Assembly (NCBI GenBank): GCA_023436225.1
Contig: JAEZKA010000041.1
Location: 1 to 64,000 of the forward strand
DNA length: 64,000 nucleotides
Direction: 5' to 3'
DNA from: Bacillota bacterium
GTDB lineage: Bacteria > Bacillota > Clostridia > Lachnospirales > Lachnospiraceae
Of this stretch, positions 8,730 to 18,246 are shown in pieces. The notes beneath the pieces were generated by a model, which was not told where the DNA came from, did no database searches, and saw only the letters and a program-made list of their open reading frames with translations. The first letter of the stretch is position 1. The number at the start of each line of letters is the position of its first letter. The position numbers and the translations under genes are program-made.

Positions 8730-8787
8730 AGAGTCATGACGGATGCAGTTAGACCGATGGGTGATACACTGCAAGGGTCATGGCTCT
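8730..8787 (+). terminator. Two-tier hairpin after the cyclase gene
   Basis: An 11-bp stem with one G-T pair (8730-8740 / 8777-8787) encloses a second GCAGT/ACTGC stem (8745-8749 / 8768-8772), followed by CTTTGT. Probable terminator of the gnd-zwf-cyclase unit. Nothing else was recognised in 8620-8976. Confidence 0.5.
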
Positions 8788-8976
8788 TTGTCATGAAAGG
8801 CATAAAATTCATTCATAATAATTGTAGTAAAATGAAATAATAGGGAATGAAAAGACTATTAGAATATACACTTGTATAATCACCAAATAAATGTTATATT
8901 TGTAAGGTTGTGCAATATAAAGATTATCAATTATTACCAAAATTATACAGAAAACAAAAGGAGAAGAAGCAACTCA

Positions 8977-10320
8977 ATGAATAAGAGAAGGTACGGATTG
9001 TTTACTGCAATTACCATGATAACCGGAATTGTAATCGGCTCAGGAATTTTCTTTAAGGCCGATAATGTGCTTGGTTACACAAACGGCAATGTATTACTCG
9101 GGATTATTATTTTCTTTGTTGCAGCGATTGCAATTGTGTTTGGATGTCTGGCTATATCCCAGCTTGCGAACAGAACGGATAAACCGGGCGGAGTAATCGC
9201 ATATACGGAGGAGTTTGTCGGAATTGGACCCTCCTGTGCTTTTGGCTGGTTTCAGACATTTTTGTACCTTCCGACATTGTCTGCCGTAGTTGCCTGGGTT
9301 ACAGGAATTTATATTAGTCAATTATTCGGACTTGAAGCTTCACTTGAGACAACAACACTAATCGGATTAGGAAGCTTAACTGCCTTATTTATTATTAATA
9401 CCTTATCTGCAAAGCTGGGTGGGTATTTTCAGAATGCCGCTATGATTATCAAGCTCATTCCTCTGATTGTGATCGCATTAGCAGGATTTATATTCGGAAA
9501 GCCGGGAGAGCTAGTCATTGATTCTGCAACGGGCTTTTCAACAGCGGCTACCGGCAACGGCGTAGGATGGATAGCAGCCTTTGCTCCGATTGCTTTTTCC
9601 TTCGATGGTTGGATTGTAGCAACCTCTATCTGTGGAGAGATTAAGAATAGTAAGAGAAATCTACCCTTAGCCCTGACCATCTCACCTCTTGTTATATTAC
9701 TCGCTTACGTTTGTTATTTTGTAGGTATTACTGCATTACTCGGTCCACAGACAATTCTTGAGCAGGGGGACGGATCAGTATTTACTGCCTCTACTATGCT
9801 CTTTGGTGATATAGGCGCGAAGGTTATCTTGGTTTTTGTCGTTATATCTGTATTGGGAACAGTGAATGGTCTTACCTTAGGGTTTATTCGGATGCCTTAT
9901 TCTCTGGCACTTCGTAATATGGTGCCGGGCAGTAAGTGGCTTAAGAAGGAAAATGAGAGCCTAAATGGCATGCCCTTGAACTCAGCTATTTTTGCTTATG
10001 TATTATCCTTGCTATGGATGGCCATTCATTATATTACACAGAAATTTGGAATGCAGGGGGATGTATCTGAGATTGCGATCGGAGTCAGCTACCTGAATTA
10101 CATTGTACTGTATTTTGCAGTAATGAGACTCGCAAAGAAGGGCGAAATTAATGGTAAATTCAAAGGCTATGTGATTCCTATCCTTGCAACCATAGGTTCT
10201 TTGGTTATCATATCCGGTAGTATATCACATCCATTATTCATCTATTATTTTCTTATATGCTTCTTAATCATTCTGGCAGGCTATCTATATTACCGAATGA
10301 ACAAGAGCAGAGTAAATTAA
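8977..10320 (+). CDS. APC-family amino acid permease
   Basis: A 447-residue membrane protein with about 12 hydrophobic segments. Start ATG at 8977 is chosen for the GGAGAAG ribosome site; the frame is open further upstream without homology. The first segment carries the ITGIVIGSGIFFKADN signature of the amino acid/polyamine/organocation family (consensus G-S-G-I-F in TM1). The central region (APIAFSFDGWIVATSICGEIKNSKRNLP) resembles TM6 and the following loop of LAT/YjeM-type exchangers. Probably imports or exchanges amino acids; the substrate cannot be predicted. Monocistronic, flanked by hairpins at 8730 and 10362. Confidence 0.88.
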   Translation: MNKRRYGLFTAITMITGIVIGSGIFFKADNVLGYTNGNVLLGIIIFFVAAIAIVFGCLAISQLANRTDKPGGVIAYTEEFVGIGPSCAFGWFQTFLYLPTLSAVVAWVTGIYISQLFGLEASLETTTLIGLGSLTALFIINTLSAKLGGYFQNAAMIIKLIPLIVIALAGFIFGKPGELVIDSATGFSTAATGNGVGWIAAFAPIAFSFDGWIVATSICGEIKNSKRNLPLALTISPLVILLAYVCYFVGITALLGPQTILEQGDGSVFTASTMLFGDIGAKVILVFVVISVLGTVNGLTLGFIRMPYSLALRNMVPGSKWLKKENESLNGMPLNSAIFAYVLSLLWMAIHYITQKFGMQGDVSEIAIGVSYLNYIVLYFAVMRLAKKGEINGKFKGYVIPILATIGSLVIISGSISHPLFIYYFLICFLIILAGYLYYRMNKSRVN

Positions 10321-10361
10321 AATATCATATCGACTTAGCACAAATTAATTCAAAATAATCT

Positions 10362-10411
10362 AGAAGACGGTTATGCACCTTAATACAAGGTTGCTAATTC
10401 GTCTTCTTTTT
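10362..10411 (+). terminator. Terminator of the permease gene
   Basis: AGAAGACG (10362-10369) pairs with CGTCTTCT (10400-10407), followed by TTTT, with an inner CCTT/AAGG element in the loop. Confidence 0.75.
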
Positions 10412-10559
10412 ATGTTCCATACTTTATGATCTGTAAAGCAAGCATAATAGAAGTCTTAAAAATTAATCTGTAAATTTTTGAAATTACGTAATAGACCGTT
10501 CATGATTGGGAAACAATGTATTATTGAAGCACTGCGTTTCAAGAAAAGGAGGATCTCAT

Positions 10560-10754
10560 ATGACAATTAAGAAGATTGACAAATTACAGGGAAAGAACAA
10601 TGAGCGTCTGGATACAGAAAAGCCTACGAACAAGGAGAATACTGCAGCCTGGCAAAATTCCGAAACCAATTATAAGGTTGACCTGGTAAATAAGCCCTCG
10701 TTGGATTGTGTTATTGACGCAAAGGACTGGGTGGATAACGGAAGTAAGTTATAA
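10560..10754 (+). CDS. Small hydrophilic protein upstream of PFOR (DUF3787-like)
   Basis: A 64-residue protein with an excellent AAAGGAGGATC ribosome site before the ATG at 10560. It is charged, lacks membrane segments, and ends in DAKDWVDNGSKL, which resembles the C-terminal pattern of the short clostridial DUF3787 family; that assignment is from memory and tentative. It sits 37 bases upstream of nifJ and may be cotranscribed with it. Function unknown. Confidence 0.7.
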   Translation: MTIKKIDKLQGKNNERLDTEKPTNKENTAAWQNSETNYKVDLVNKPSLDCVIDAKDWVDNGSKL

Positions 10755-10791
10755 TATCATCACGCGCACAGCGCTAATATGGAGGTAATTT

Positions 10792-13700
10792 ATGGCTAAG
10801 ATTCAAATGACAGTTGACGGTAATACTGCAGCCGCCTACGCCGCTTATGCATTCACAGAGGTTGCTGCAATTTACCCTATTACACCTTCCTCCGGTATGG
10901 CTGAACCCACCGATGAATGGGCATCAAAAGGAAGGAAGAACATCTTTGGGCAGGAGGTTAATGTGGTTGAGATGCAATCAGAGGCAGGTGCTGCCGGAGC
11001 CTTTCACGGTTCTCTGCAGGGAGGCGCATTGACTACCACCTTTACTGCTTCTCAGGGATTGCTTTTAATGATCCCCAATATGTATAAAACGGCAGGAGAA
11101 TTACTCCCCGGTGTAATTCATGTCAGTGCAAGAGCAATCGCTACCCATGCTTTGAGTATTTTCGGTGATCATCAGGATGTTATGGCAACAAGACAGACCG
11201 GTTGTGCTATGTTAGCATCAGGCTCGGTTCAGGAGGTTGCCGATCTGGCTCCGATTGCTCATCTGGCTGCAATCAAAGGCAGATTGCCCTTTGTACACTT
11301 TTTTGATGGATTTCGTACCTCCCATGAGGTGCAGAAGATTGAAGCTTTGGAATACAGGGATTATGCAGAGCTACTTGATATGGAGGCCGTGAAAAGCTTT
11401 CGAGCGCGTGCTCTGTCTCCTAATCATCCCGTTGTACGCGGTACGGCGCAGAATTCCGATATCTATTTCCAGGGTAGAGAAGCCGCTAATCCATTTTATC
11501 AGGAGATCGTTCCAATTGTGGAAGATTACATGAATAGGATGAGCGAATATACTGGCAGAAAGTATGGGCTATTTGATTATTACGGTGCACCAGATGCAGA
11601 GTATGTAATTATTGCTATGGGATCTGTTACACAGACGATAGAGCAGACAGTTGATTTTTATAATAATCAAGGTGAAAAATATGGCTTGATCAAGGTACAC
11701 CTATATCGACCTTTCTCTATGGAGCATTTCCTCCGATCTATGCCTGCAACGGTGAAGAAGGTCGCTGTTCTCGATCGTACCAAGGAGCCCGGAGCAGTCG
11801 GTGAGCCTCTCTATCAGGACGTCTGTAGCTGTTATCTTGGCAGGGAGAAGGCACCGATAATTGTCGGTGGTCGTTATGGCTTAGCCTCCAAGGATACGGA
11901 CCCGAGCCAAATTGCGGCTGTTTATCTTAATTTGAAGGATTCAAATTCAAAGAATTTCTTTACCATAGGCATTAAGGATGATGTCACAAATACCTCACTT
12001 CCTCCAGTAAAGGAGCTACAGGTGGAAACCGAAAATATAACAGCCTGCCAGATTTGGGGGCTTGGATCGGATGGTACCGTAGGTGCCAATAAGCAGGCAA
12101 TTAAGATCATCGGAGAGAACTCTGATCTGAATGTACAGGCATATTTCGATTATGATTCCAAGAAGTCCGGTGGATTGACCATATCTCATCTTCGCTTTGG
12201 AAATGGCCCGATCCGTTCTCCTTATCTGGTATCTCATGCAGATTATGTGGCATGCCATAACCAGTCTTATGTGAATAAATATGATTTAGTTCAAAGTGTT
12301 AAGCCAGGGGGTACCTTTGTGCTGAATACCGGATGGGATGAGAACGAACTGGACGAAAATCTTCCGGATATTATGAAGAAGCAGCTTGCGGAAAAGGATG
12401 TTAAGTTCTACATTATTAATGCGGTAGGAATAGCAGAAGAAATTGGACTGGGAAACCGCATTAATATGATTATGCAGGGAGCCTTCTTTAAGCTGACTCA
12501 AATACTGGATGAGGAAATCTATGTGAAGGAGCTGAAGGAAGGTATTCATAAGCTCTATGGTAAGAAGGGTGACAAGATAGTCAAGATGAATGAGGAGGCA
12601 GTGGATAGGGGAATTAAATCCATTCATCAAGTAAAGCTTCCAAAGGAATGGAAAAATATTAAGATTAATGATTCTACTGACGTAGATGAGCCGGAATTTA
12701 TCCGCAAAATCATGAGACCAATGTCCGAGATGAAAGGTGGAGACCTCCCTGTCAGCGCATTTATCGGAATTGAGGACGGAACCTTCCCTGTAGGCACCAC
12801 AGCTTATGAGAAACGCGGAATTGCTGTTAATGTTCCGGAATGGATTGAAGAGCGTTGTATCCAATGTAATCAATGTTCTTTTGTCTGTCCTCATGCAGTA
12901 ATTCGGCCATTCCTTCTTGATGAAGAGGAGCTAAAGAACGCGCCGGAGACCTTTGTTACGAAGAAGGCAACCGGCCGTAATCTGGAAGGCTATCACTATA
13001 AGATACAGATCAGTCCCATGGATTGTACCGGATGCGGTAACTGCGCCGATATCTGTCCGGCTAAGGGTAAAGCACTAATCATGCAGCCCATCGATACGCA
13101 ATTACCGACACAGTTAGAGAATTGGAGGTTCGCAATGGAGGGCATAGCCTTCAAGGAGAACATTGCTTATGGTCCTGCCTTTAAGGATAGTCAATTCAAG
13201 GCTCCACTGATTGAATTCTCAGGTGCCTGTGCAGGCTGCGGTGAGACACCCTATATTAAGCTTATCACTCAGCTGTTTGGAGAACGGATGATGATTGCCA
13301 ATGCGACCGGTTGTTCCTCCATCTGGTCGGCTTCGGCTCCCAGTACCGCCTATACAGTTAATAGAGAAGGAAAAGGTCCCTCCTGGGCAAATTCACTTTT
13401 TGAAGATAATGCAGAATATGGATACGGAATGTATCTGGCAGTAAAGCAGCTTCGCAATAAGCTGGAGCAGAACATGAGAATTCTTGTTGATAAGAATGTA
13501 GAGGAGAAGGTAAAGGAAGCCCTCCATGATTGGATCCACTATAAGGAGGACAGTAAGACCTCAGAAGAGGCCAGTCGGAAGGTACTTGATGTATTGGAGA
13601 ATTTCAATTCTACAGATGTAGAGACAATGCAGCTGGTTAACGATATCAAGCAGAATAAAGATTACCTTACCAAACGATCCGTATGGTTGGTAGGCGGAGA

Positions 13701-14361
13701 CGGTTGGGCATATGATATCGGTTACGGCGGTCTGGATCATGTTATGGCATCTGGAGAGGATGTTAATGTGCTGGTATTTGATACCGAGGTATATTCGAAT
13801 ACCGGTGGTCAGGCTTCGAAATCAACACCGACGGCAGCCATTGCGAAATTCGCTTCCTCTGGTAAGAAGCAGGGCAAGAAGGATCTGGGAAGAATGATGA
13901 TGTCCTATGGCAATGTCTATGTTGCTCAGGTTGGAATCAACGCGGACAATACCCAGTTAATCAAGGCGCTGCGAGAAGCAGAGGAGCACCATGGACCATC
14001 ACTGATTATAGCATATTCTCCTTGTATCAATCATGGTATCAAAGAAGGTATGGGACGAAGTATGGCGACTATTAAGAAGGCAGTGCAAAGCGGTTACTGG
14101 CATCTTTATCGGTATAATCCTGCTCTGAAAGAAGAAAACAAGAATCCCTTTGTCTTAGATTCCAGGGAACCTACCGAAAGCTTCCGGGAGTTCATCTTAG
14201 GGCAGGTACGCTACAGTTCACTGGCTAAGGAATTTCCCGAAAAAGCTGAAGAGCTGTTCCGTCAGGCTGAAGCATTATCGAAAGAACGTTATGCAATCTA
14301 TCGACAGATGGCAGATGCGGCCCCGATTGGCATTAACATTGATTGGTCAACCGTAGAATAA
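10792..14361 (+). CDS. nifJ: Pyruvate:ferredoxin (flavodoxin) oxidoreductase, single-chain
   Basis: A 1189-residue homodimer-type PFOR with a GGAGG ribosome site. It decarboxylates pyruvate to acetyl-CoA and CO2 and reduces ferredoxin, the central step of anaerobic sugar fermentation. In order: N-terminal pyrimidine-binding domain (YPITPSSGMAE), CoA-binding domain, two 4Fe-4S clusters (CIQCNQCSFVCP near 689 and CTGCGNCADICP near 745), a third cluster region (CAGCGETPY near 813), and the thiamine diphosphate motif GDGWAYDIGYGG with NTGGQASKSTP near 970-1010. Full family length, no defects. Followed by a strong terminator at 14390-14470. Confidence 0.98.
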   Translation: MAKIQMTVDGNTAAAYAAYAFTEVAAIYPITPSSGMAEPTDEWASKGRKNIFGQEVNVVEMQSEAGAAGAFHGSLQGGALTTTFTASQGLLLMIPNMYKTAGELLPGVIHVSARAIATHALSIFGDHQDVMATRQTGCAMLASGSVQEVADLAPIAHLAAIKGRLPFVHFFDGFRTSHEVQKIEALEYRDYAELLDMEAVKSFRARALSPNHPVVRGTAQNSDIYFQGREAANPFYQEIVPIVEDYMNRMSEYTGRKYGLFDYYGAPDAEYVIIAMGSVTQTIEQTVDFYNNQGEKYGLIKVHLYRPFSMEHFLRSMPATVKKVAVLDRTKEPGAVGEPLYQDVCSCYLGREKAPIIVGGRYGLASKDTDPSQIAAVYLNLKDSNSKNFFTIGIKDDVTNTSLPPVKELQVETENITACQIWGLGSDGTVGANKQAIKIIGENSDLNVQAYFDYDSKKSGGLTISHLRFGNGPIRSPYLVSHADYVACHNQSYVNKYDLVQSVKPGGTFVLNTGWDENELDENLPDIMKKQLAEKDVKFYIINAVGIAEEIGLGNRINMIMQGAFFKLTQILDEEIYVKELKEGIHKLYGKKGDKIVKMNEEAVDRGIKSIHQVKLPKEWKNIKINDSTDVDEPEFIRKIMRPMSEMKGGDLPVSAFIGIEDGTFPVGTTAYEKRGIAVNVPEWIEERCIQCNQCSFVCPHAVIRPFLLDEEELKNAPETFVTKKATGRNLEGYHYKIQISPMDCTGCGNCADICPAKGKALIMQPIDTQLPTQLENWRFAMEGIAFKENIAYGPAFKDSQFKAPLIEFSGACAGCGETPYIKLITQLFGERMMIANATGCSSIWSASAPSTAYTVNREGKGPSWANSLFEDNAEYGYGMYLAVKQLRNKLEQNMRILVDKNVEEKVKEALHDWIHYKEDSKTSEEASRKVLDVLENFNSTDVETMQLVNDIKQNKDYLTKRSVWLVGGDGWAYDIGYGGLDHVMASGEDVNVLVFDTEVYSNTGGQASKSTPTAAIAKFASSGKKQGKKDLGRMMMSYGNVYVAQVGINADNTQLIKALREAEEHHGPSLIIAYSPCINHGIKEGMGRSMATIKKAVQSGYWHLYRYNPALKEENKNPFVLDSREPTESFREFILGQVRYSSLAKEFPEKAEELFRQAEALSKERYAIYRQMADAAPIGINIDWSTVE

Positions 14362-14389
14362 CGAGTCATTTATAGCAGATATATCTTGG

Positions 14390-14470
14390 AAGGAGCAAAC
14401 TACTCATGCAATTCGGATAAGTATATGATTAATCCTTATCCGGTATGAGGTACAGTAGTTGGCTCCTTTT
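14390..14470 (+). terminator. Strong composite terminator after nifJ
   Basis: AAGGAGC plus AACTACT (from 14390) pair with AGTAGTT plus GGCTCCTT (to 14468), with an inner CGGATAAG/CTTATCCG stem, followed by TTTT. An extended -10 box (TGGTATAAT, 14638-14646) further on may start the next gene. Confidence 0.8.
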
Positions 14471-14637
14471 TATTCTTTATGAAAAAACAGTTATCGATTG
14501 CCTCTCATTTTGTAACTCTACTGGCAGGTTTAGAAAGGTTTGGTTCATTTATCCACGGATAATGGAATTACCGTCCAAGCGTACTATTATTTACATCGGG
14601 TTTTACGATATTATGTACTTATCAATAGATTTATTTA

Positions 14638-14646
14638 TGGTATAAT
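14638..14646 (+). promoter_or_regulatory. Extended -10 promoter candidate
   Basis: TGGTATAAT fits the TGnTATAAT extended -10 form and lies 64 bases before the small gene at 14710. No good -35 box is seen. Confidence 0.4.
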
Positions 14647-14709
14647 TAATAGTGTCTAATGATACATAATATGTGGTCGTATTCAAACTAGGAAGAAGGG
14701 TAGCGTTGC

Positions 14710-14976
14710 ATGGTAGAAAATTTACTTAAATTCAACACGAAAACTATTCGAACAGAGAATAATGAAGTAGTCTATAATCTTATCTTTAAAAATGCCCTTT
14801 ACAGCATTGATTGTTATAAAGAGGGAACCGATTTAACCAATCCTAATAACTATTGTATAGTTGAGGATATTACAGATGATGAGGGAGAAGCTGAGAGCTT
14901 TCTTCGGTTAATGGCAAAAGGGAAAGTGTTTCCTGTACATATGAACGACATGGCAATTGATTATTTTAAAGGATAA
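14710..14976 (+). CDS. Small conserved hypothetical protein (possibly DUF6514)
   Basis: An 88-residue acidic soluble protein with a GAAGAAGGGTAG ribosome-like site. It has the arrangement YNLIFKNALYSIDCYKEG followed by CIVEDITDDEGEAESFLRLMAKGKVFPVHMNDMAIDYF, which resembles small clostridial proteins grouped as DUF6514; this is a tentative memory-based match. No known catalytic motif is visible. Single gene between the nifJ terminator and the gerK region. Function unknown. Confidence 0.7.
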   Translation: MVENLLKFNTKTIRTENNEVVYNLIFKNALYSIDCYKEGTDLTNPNNYCIVEDITDDEGEAESFLRLMAKGKVFPVHMNDMAIDYFKG

Positions 14977-15078
14977 CTTAGTATAATAAAGTTGCTATTT
15001 TGAAATTATATTCATGAAAATTCTGCTTAGCATTCTTTTTATGATGCATCTATGTGTAGCATTACAAATGAGACCGTA

Positions 15079-15142
15079 GGCTGTATAGCCCAAGGTACTG
15101 GAGTACGTGATAAACATAAATGTTGAAATATATCATTTATGT
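15079..15142. repeat. Three consecutive small inverted repeats
   Basis: GGCTGTATAGCC (15079-15090), GTACTGGAGTAC (15095-15106) and ACATAAATG/CATTTATGT (15114-15122 / 15134-15142) lie end to end in the spacer before gerKA. They could form a short structured RNA or be remnants of a repeat. No function assigned. Confidence 0.4.
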
Positions 15143-15180
15143 ACTGTATCATGGACGTAAGATTATGACTACATAAATAT

Positions 15181-15254
15181 GACAAAAAAGGCTGATCTCA
15201 AAGCTGATTGTTACGTTAAGTAACCGAAAAGCTAAGAGATGGCCTTTTTTTTGT
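15181..15254. terminator. Bidirectional terminator before gerKA
   Basis: GACAAAAAAGGC and ATCTC pair with GAGAT and GCCTTTTTTTTGTC, with an inner GTTAC/GTAAC hairpin. The A-run and T-run on either side allow termination in both directions. It isolates the germination operon. Confidence 0.75.
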
Positions 15255-15339
15255 CAAAAACAGTGAGAATGAATAAATCTTACCTAATTTTGATAAAATA
15301 GTTAACATGCATTGTTATCACAGTGAAAGTGGGTTAATT

Positions 15340-16812
15340 ATGGAGAATAGAATAAATTCAAAATATATAAAAGAGCTGTTTGCTAATAGTTCGGATATTG
15401 TCGTTCGACCAATTAAATTAAACCAGAACGGAATTACTTTTTCTATCTTCGGTGTTGATGGATTAATCAATGATGGTCTTGTGGATGAAGTAATTCTAAA
15501 TTCTCTGTATAGTGATCCGTATCTGGAGAAATGTAAAACACAGCATCAGGTAATGGATTATTTATTAAGCGGAGGGTCCTATCATGTTTTTACGGAAGAA
15601 GAGACGGATTATTCAAAGCTACTAAAAAAAGTTCTCAGCGGTGGGGTTGCCTTTATATTTGATGAAGAAGAAAAGGCAATTATGTATGATATCAAAAACT
15701 TTGCAAAACGCTCTGTTTCAGAACCGGAAGAGGAAGCAGTTATTAAAGGCGCAAAGGATTCCTTTGTAGAAGTAATGAGAACGAATACGGCATTAATCCG
15801 AAGAAGAGTAAGATCAGAGTATCTTGTGGTGGAAGCACTGACCGTTGGTACTTTATCAAAGACGGATCTGTCCTTAATCTATATCAGTAGTATCGTTGAT
15901 ATGAATATGGTCAATAGGCTGAGGGATATCATATCAAAGATTGAGATAGATAATCTGTCAACACCTGCCTTCATTGAAGAATATTTGGTTGAAAATAAGA
16001 AGAGTGTATTTCCACAGATTATGTACAGTCAGCGACCGGACCGTATTGCTGCAAATCTAACCGAGGGAAGAATAGCCATCGTAGTAGATGGTATCCCATT
16101 TGTATATTTACTTCCCTGCCAGCTTGTTATGCTGATGCAATCACCGGAGGATTATGCGAATCATTTCTATGTGGGTTCTGCTCTAAGAATACTACGCTAT
16201 ATTGCGATGCTGGTAACTTTGTTTCTTCCGGCATTTTATATCGCTGCAACTACCTACCAGAATCAGATGCTGCCGGTTCAGCTTGCTCTCTCTACTCAGG
16301 CAGCAAAGCAAAATGTTCCATTCTCCTCCGCATCAGAGGTTATAGGACTGTTAATAAGCTTCGAGATATTAATTGAGGCAGGGCTTCGTCTTCCCAAGAC
16401 CGTCGGTACGGCTATGTCCATTTTGGGTGGCATTGTGGTAGGACAATCTGCTGTCTCTGCAAATATTCTATCACCTCTTGTCGTAGTGATTGTATCTTTG
16501 GCCGGAATTGCAGGCTTCATTGTTCCGAATCAGGATTTAAGCAGCGGTATCCGTCTTATTCGATTTCTACTTGCAGTGGTTGCGGCAGTCGGCGGCTTTT
16601 TCGGCCTGGCGGTGGGACTGATTATCTTACTTACACATCTATGCAGCCTGGATAATTATGGTGTGGCATATTTATCACCCTTTGTTGATATCGATGAAAG
16701 TAATCATAAGGATACCTTGTTCCGTTTTCCGACGAAATATTTTACCAAACGGTCCCAGAATATTGTACCGAAAAACGGTGGGAAGCAGAAGAATAAATCG
16801 GAGAAAGAATGA
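15340..16812 (+). CDS. gerKA: Spore germination receptor subunit A (GerA/GerK family)
   Basis: A 490-residue protein from the ATG at 15340; an in-frame ATG at 15307 is possible, and neither has a strong ribosome site. The N-terminal soluble half contains the family core (SSDIVVRPI, EVILNSLYSDPYL) and FMRTN-like EVMRTNTALIRRRVRSEYLVVEAL. The C-terminal half has four to five membrane segments with PEDYANHFYVGSALRILRYIAMLVTLFLPAFYIA. It is the A subunit of a nutrient germinant receptor in the spore inner membrane and works with the C and B subunits encoded next. A weak GAATA / GATAAAATA pair near 15270-15300 could be a forespore promoter. Confidence 0.93.
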   Translation: MENRINSKYIKELFANSSDIVVRPIKLNQNGITFSIFGVDGLINDGLVDEVILNSLYSDPYLEKCKTQHQVMDYLLSGGSYHVFTEEETDYSKLLKKVLSGGVAFIFDEEEKAIMYDIKNFAKRSVSEPEEEAVIKGAKDSFVEVMRTNTALIRRRVRSEYLVVEALTVGTLSKTDLSLIYISSIVDMNMVNRLRDIISKIEIDNLSTPAFIEEYLVENKKSVFPQIMYSQRPDRIAANLTEGRIAIVVDGIPFVYLLPCQLVMLMQSPEDYANHFYVGSALRILRYIAMLVTLFLPAFYIAATTYQNQMLPVQLALSTQAAKQNVPFSSASEVIGLLISFEILIEAGLRLPKTVGTAMSILGGIVVGQSAVSANILSPLVVVIVSLAGIAGFIVPNQDLSSGIRLIRFLLAVVAAVGGFFGLAVGLIILLTHLCSLDNYGVAYLSPFVDIDESNHKDTLFRFPTKYFTKRSQNIVPKNGGKQKNKSEKE

Positions 16813-16840
16813 CAGTATCACTATCTTGGAGGTATTGCTA

Positions 16841-17953
16841 ATGAAACGCTTACTATTACTAGTTCTTCCTTTTCTATTATGTGGTTGTACCCATGATATG
16901 AATCGGGAGGAGATCGATGAGATTGATCTGGTATTGGTTCTAGGGATTGATTATGATGACGGTGAGTACAATTTAAGTGCTTTATATTCAACCGGTGGGG
17001 GAGCAGATACTGAGGAAGGCGCAGGACCAGGGGAAGAGCAGGTGGTTAAGGGGAAAGGCATAACTGCCTATAAAGCCCTGGAGGATCTGAAGCTGAAAAA
17101 TAAGAAGAATATTACACTGGCTCAGACAGGTTCCTTTCTGATCGGAGAAGAGGCAGCAAAGCAGGGTATCGATCGAGCTTTGGATTTTCTTAAGAGGGAT
17201 GAAACAATTAAAATGGAAGCCTTAGTCTATATTATTAAAGAAAAGAAGGCTTCTGATTTCATAGAAGAAGGGATTAAGAACAAGCAGACAATTCATGAGG
17301 ATCTAGAGGCGATGGAGCAAAAGCAGAAGGCGCTTTTGACTAGAAATGAAAATACCTTTGTGAATATCCTAAATGATATGGAACAAAGCTATTCCAGTGT
17401 CCTAATTCCGTATCTGATCGGGGGGAAATCCGGTTTACTGATCGAAGGCTACGCCGTTTTTGATGAGCTTAAGCTGGTCGATTATCTTGATCGGGATACC
17501 TCCGATGGTGTGAATTTCTTTCGGAATATTATGAGAAGCTTTCCGATTTATCTTGATAATGAAGTAAGCCTGGCAATATCCTATACCAAAACCAAGTTGA
17601 AGGCGGATTTAATTAACAAAAATATTATATTAACCGTAAGAGTTGATTTTGAAACGATGCTGAAGGAGATTATTACAAAGGAAAATATTTTTACGCAGGA
17701 GGAGCTGATACGTTTGACGGATGCTCAGAACGAGTATGTCCTAGCCATTCTGGAGAAGCCGGTGGAATATTCCAAGAGGAACGGAATGGATATCCTTAAT
17801 CTTGCCCGCATTGTAGAGAATCAGAATGTTAGTGGATGGAAGGGGATTGAAGGGAATTGGGATGCGATGATTTCCAATATAGAGTACGAATATCAGGTCA
17901 GATCACAAATCACAAAATCCTTTATTTTAGGAAACAATAAAAATAACAAATAA
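16841..17953 (+). CDS. gerKC: Spore germination receptor lipoprotein subunit C
   Basis: A 370-residue Ger(x)C family lipoprotein. The start at 16841 is set by GGAGG at 16829; the frame is open upstream inside gerKA without meaning. The signal sequence MKRLLLLVLPFLLCGC ends in a lipobox with the acylated cysteine at 16. The mature N-terminus (NREEIDEIDLVLVLGIDY) is the family signature. The C subunit is anchored on the outer face of the spore inner membrane and is required for receptor assembly. It starts 28 bases after gerKA, as part of the same operon. Confidence 0.93.
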   Translation: MKRLLLLVLPFLLCGCTHDMNREEIDEIDLVLVLGIDYDDGEYNLSALYSTGGGADTEEGAGPGEEQVVKGKGITAYKALEDLKLKNKKNITLAQTGSFLIGEEAAKQGIDRALDFLKRDETIKMEALVYIIKEKKASDFIEEGIKNKQTIHEDLEAMEQKQKALLTRNENTFVNILNDMEQSYSSVLIPYLIGGKSGLLIEGYAVFDELKLVDYLDRDTSDGVNFFRNIMRSFPIYLDNEVSLAISYTKTKLKADLINKNIILTVRVDFETMLKEIITKENIFTQEELIRLTDAQNEYVLAILEKPVEYSKRNGMDILNLARIVENQNVSGWKGIEGNWDAMISNIEYEYQVRSQITKSFILGNNKNNK

Positions 17954-18035
17954 ATAGCTTCATCTTAACTTTATTGTTATGACGGGACAGGAACGAAAAC
18001 ATTTGGCATATAAGCTTACAGGTTATTAGAAAGGT

Positions 18036-18236
18036 ATGGTTATTATTATGATTTATATATTTGGTTTCACCATTATTTTTACATTGATCAAACAGCGAGA
18101 CAAACTCTTGCGATCCAAAAAAAATCTGGTTCTTTATTTATTGTTATCCATCATCGGTATGGCTATGGGGATTATCTATCTGATTAATCCGTACCTGCCC
18201 AGCATTACCTTGATGATGGAAAAATATATGGAATGA
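18036..18236 (+). CDS. Small membrane protein of the gerK operon
   Basis: A 66-residue protein with two predicted membrane helices (about 3-18 and 30-50) separated by a basic loop (KQRDKLLRSKKN). AAGG precedes two possible ATGs (18036 and 18048). It lies between gerKC and gerKB, and its TGA overlaps the GAGGTG ribosome site of gerKB, so translation is probably coupled. Small two-helix proteins in this place are known for some gerA-type operons (GerD-subunit-like proteins that modulate receptor activity); the equivalence is inferred. Confidence 0.75.
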   Translation: MVIIMIYIFGFTIIFTLIKQRDKLLRSKKNLVLYLLLSIIGMAMGIIYLINPYLPSITLMMEKYME

Positions 18237-18246
18237 GGTGAGAGAC

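Noticed and set aside
12286..12894. 202-codon reverse frame inside nifJ
   Set aside because: Antisense shadow of a long, fully conserved PFOR gene; no motif or ribosome site.
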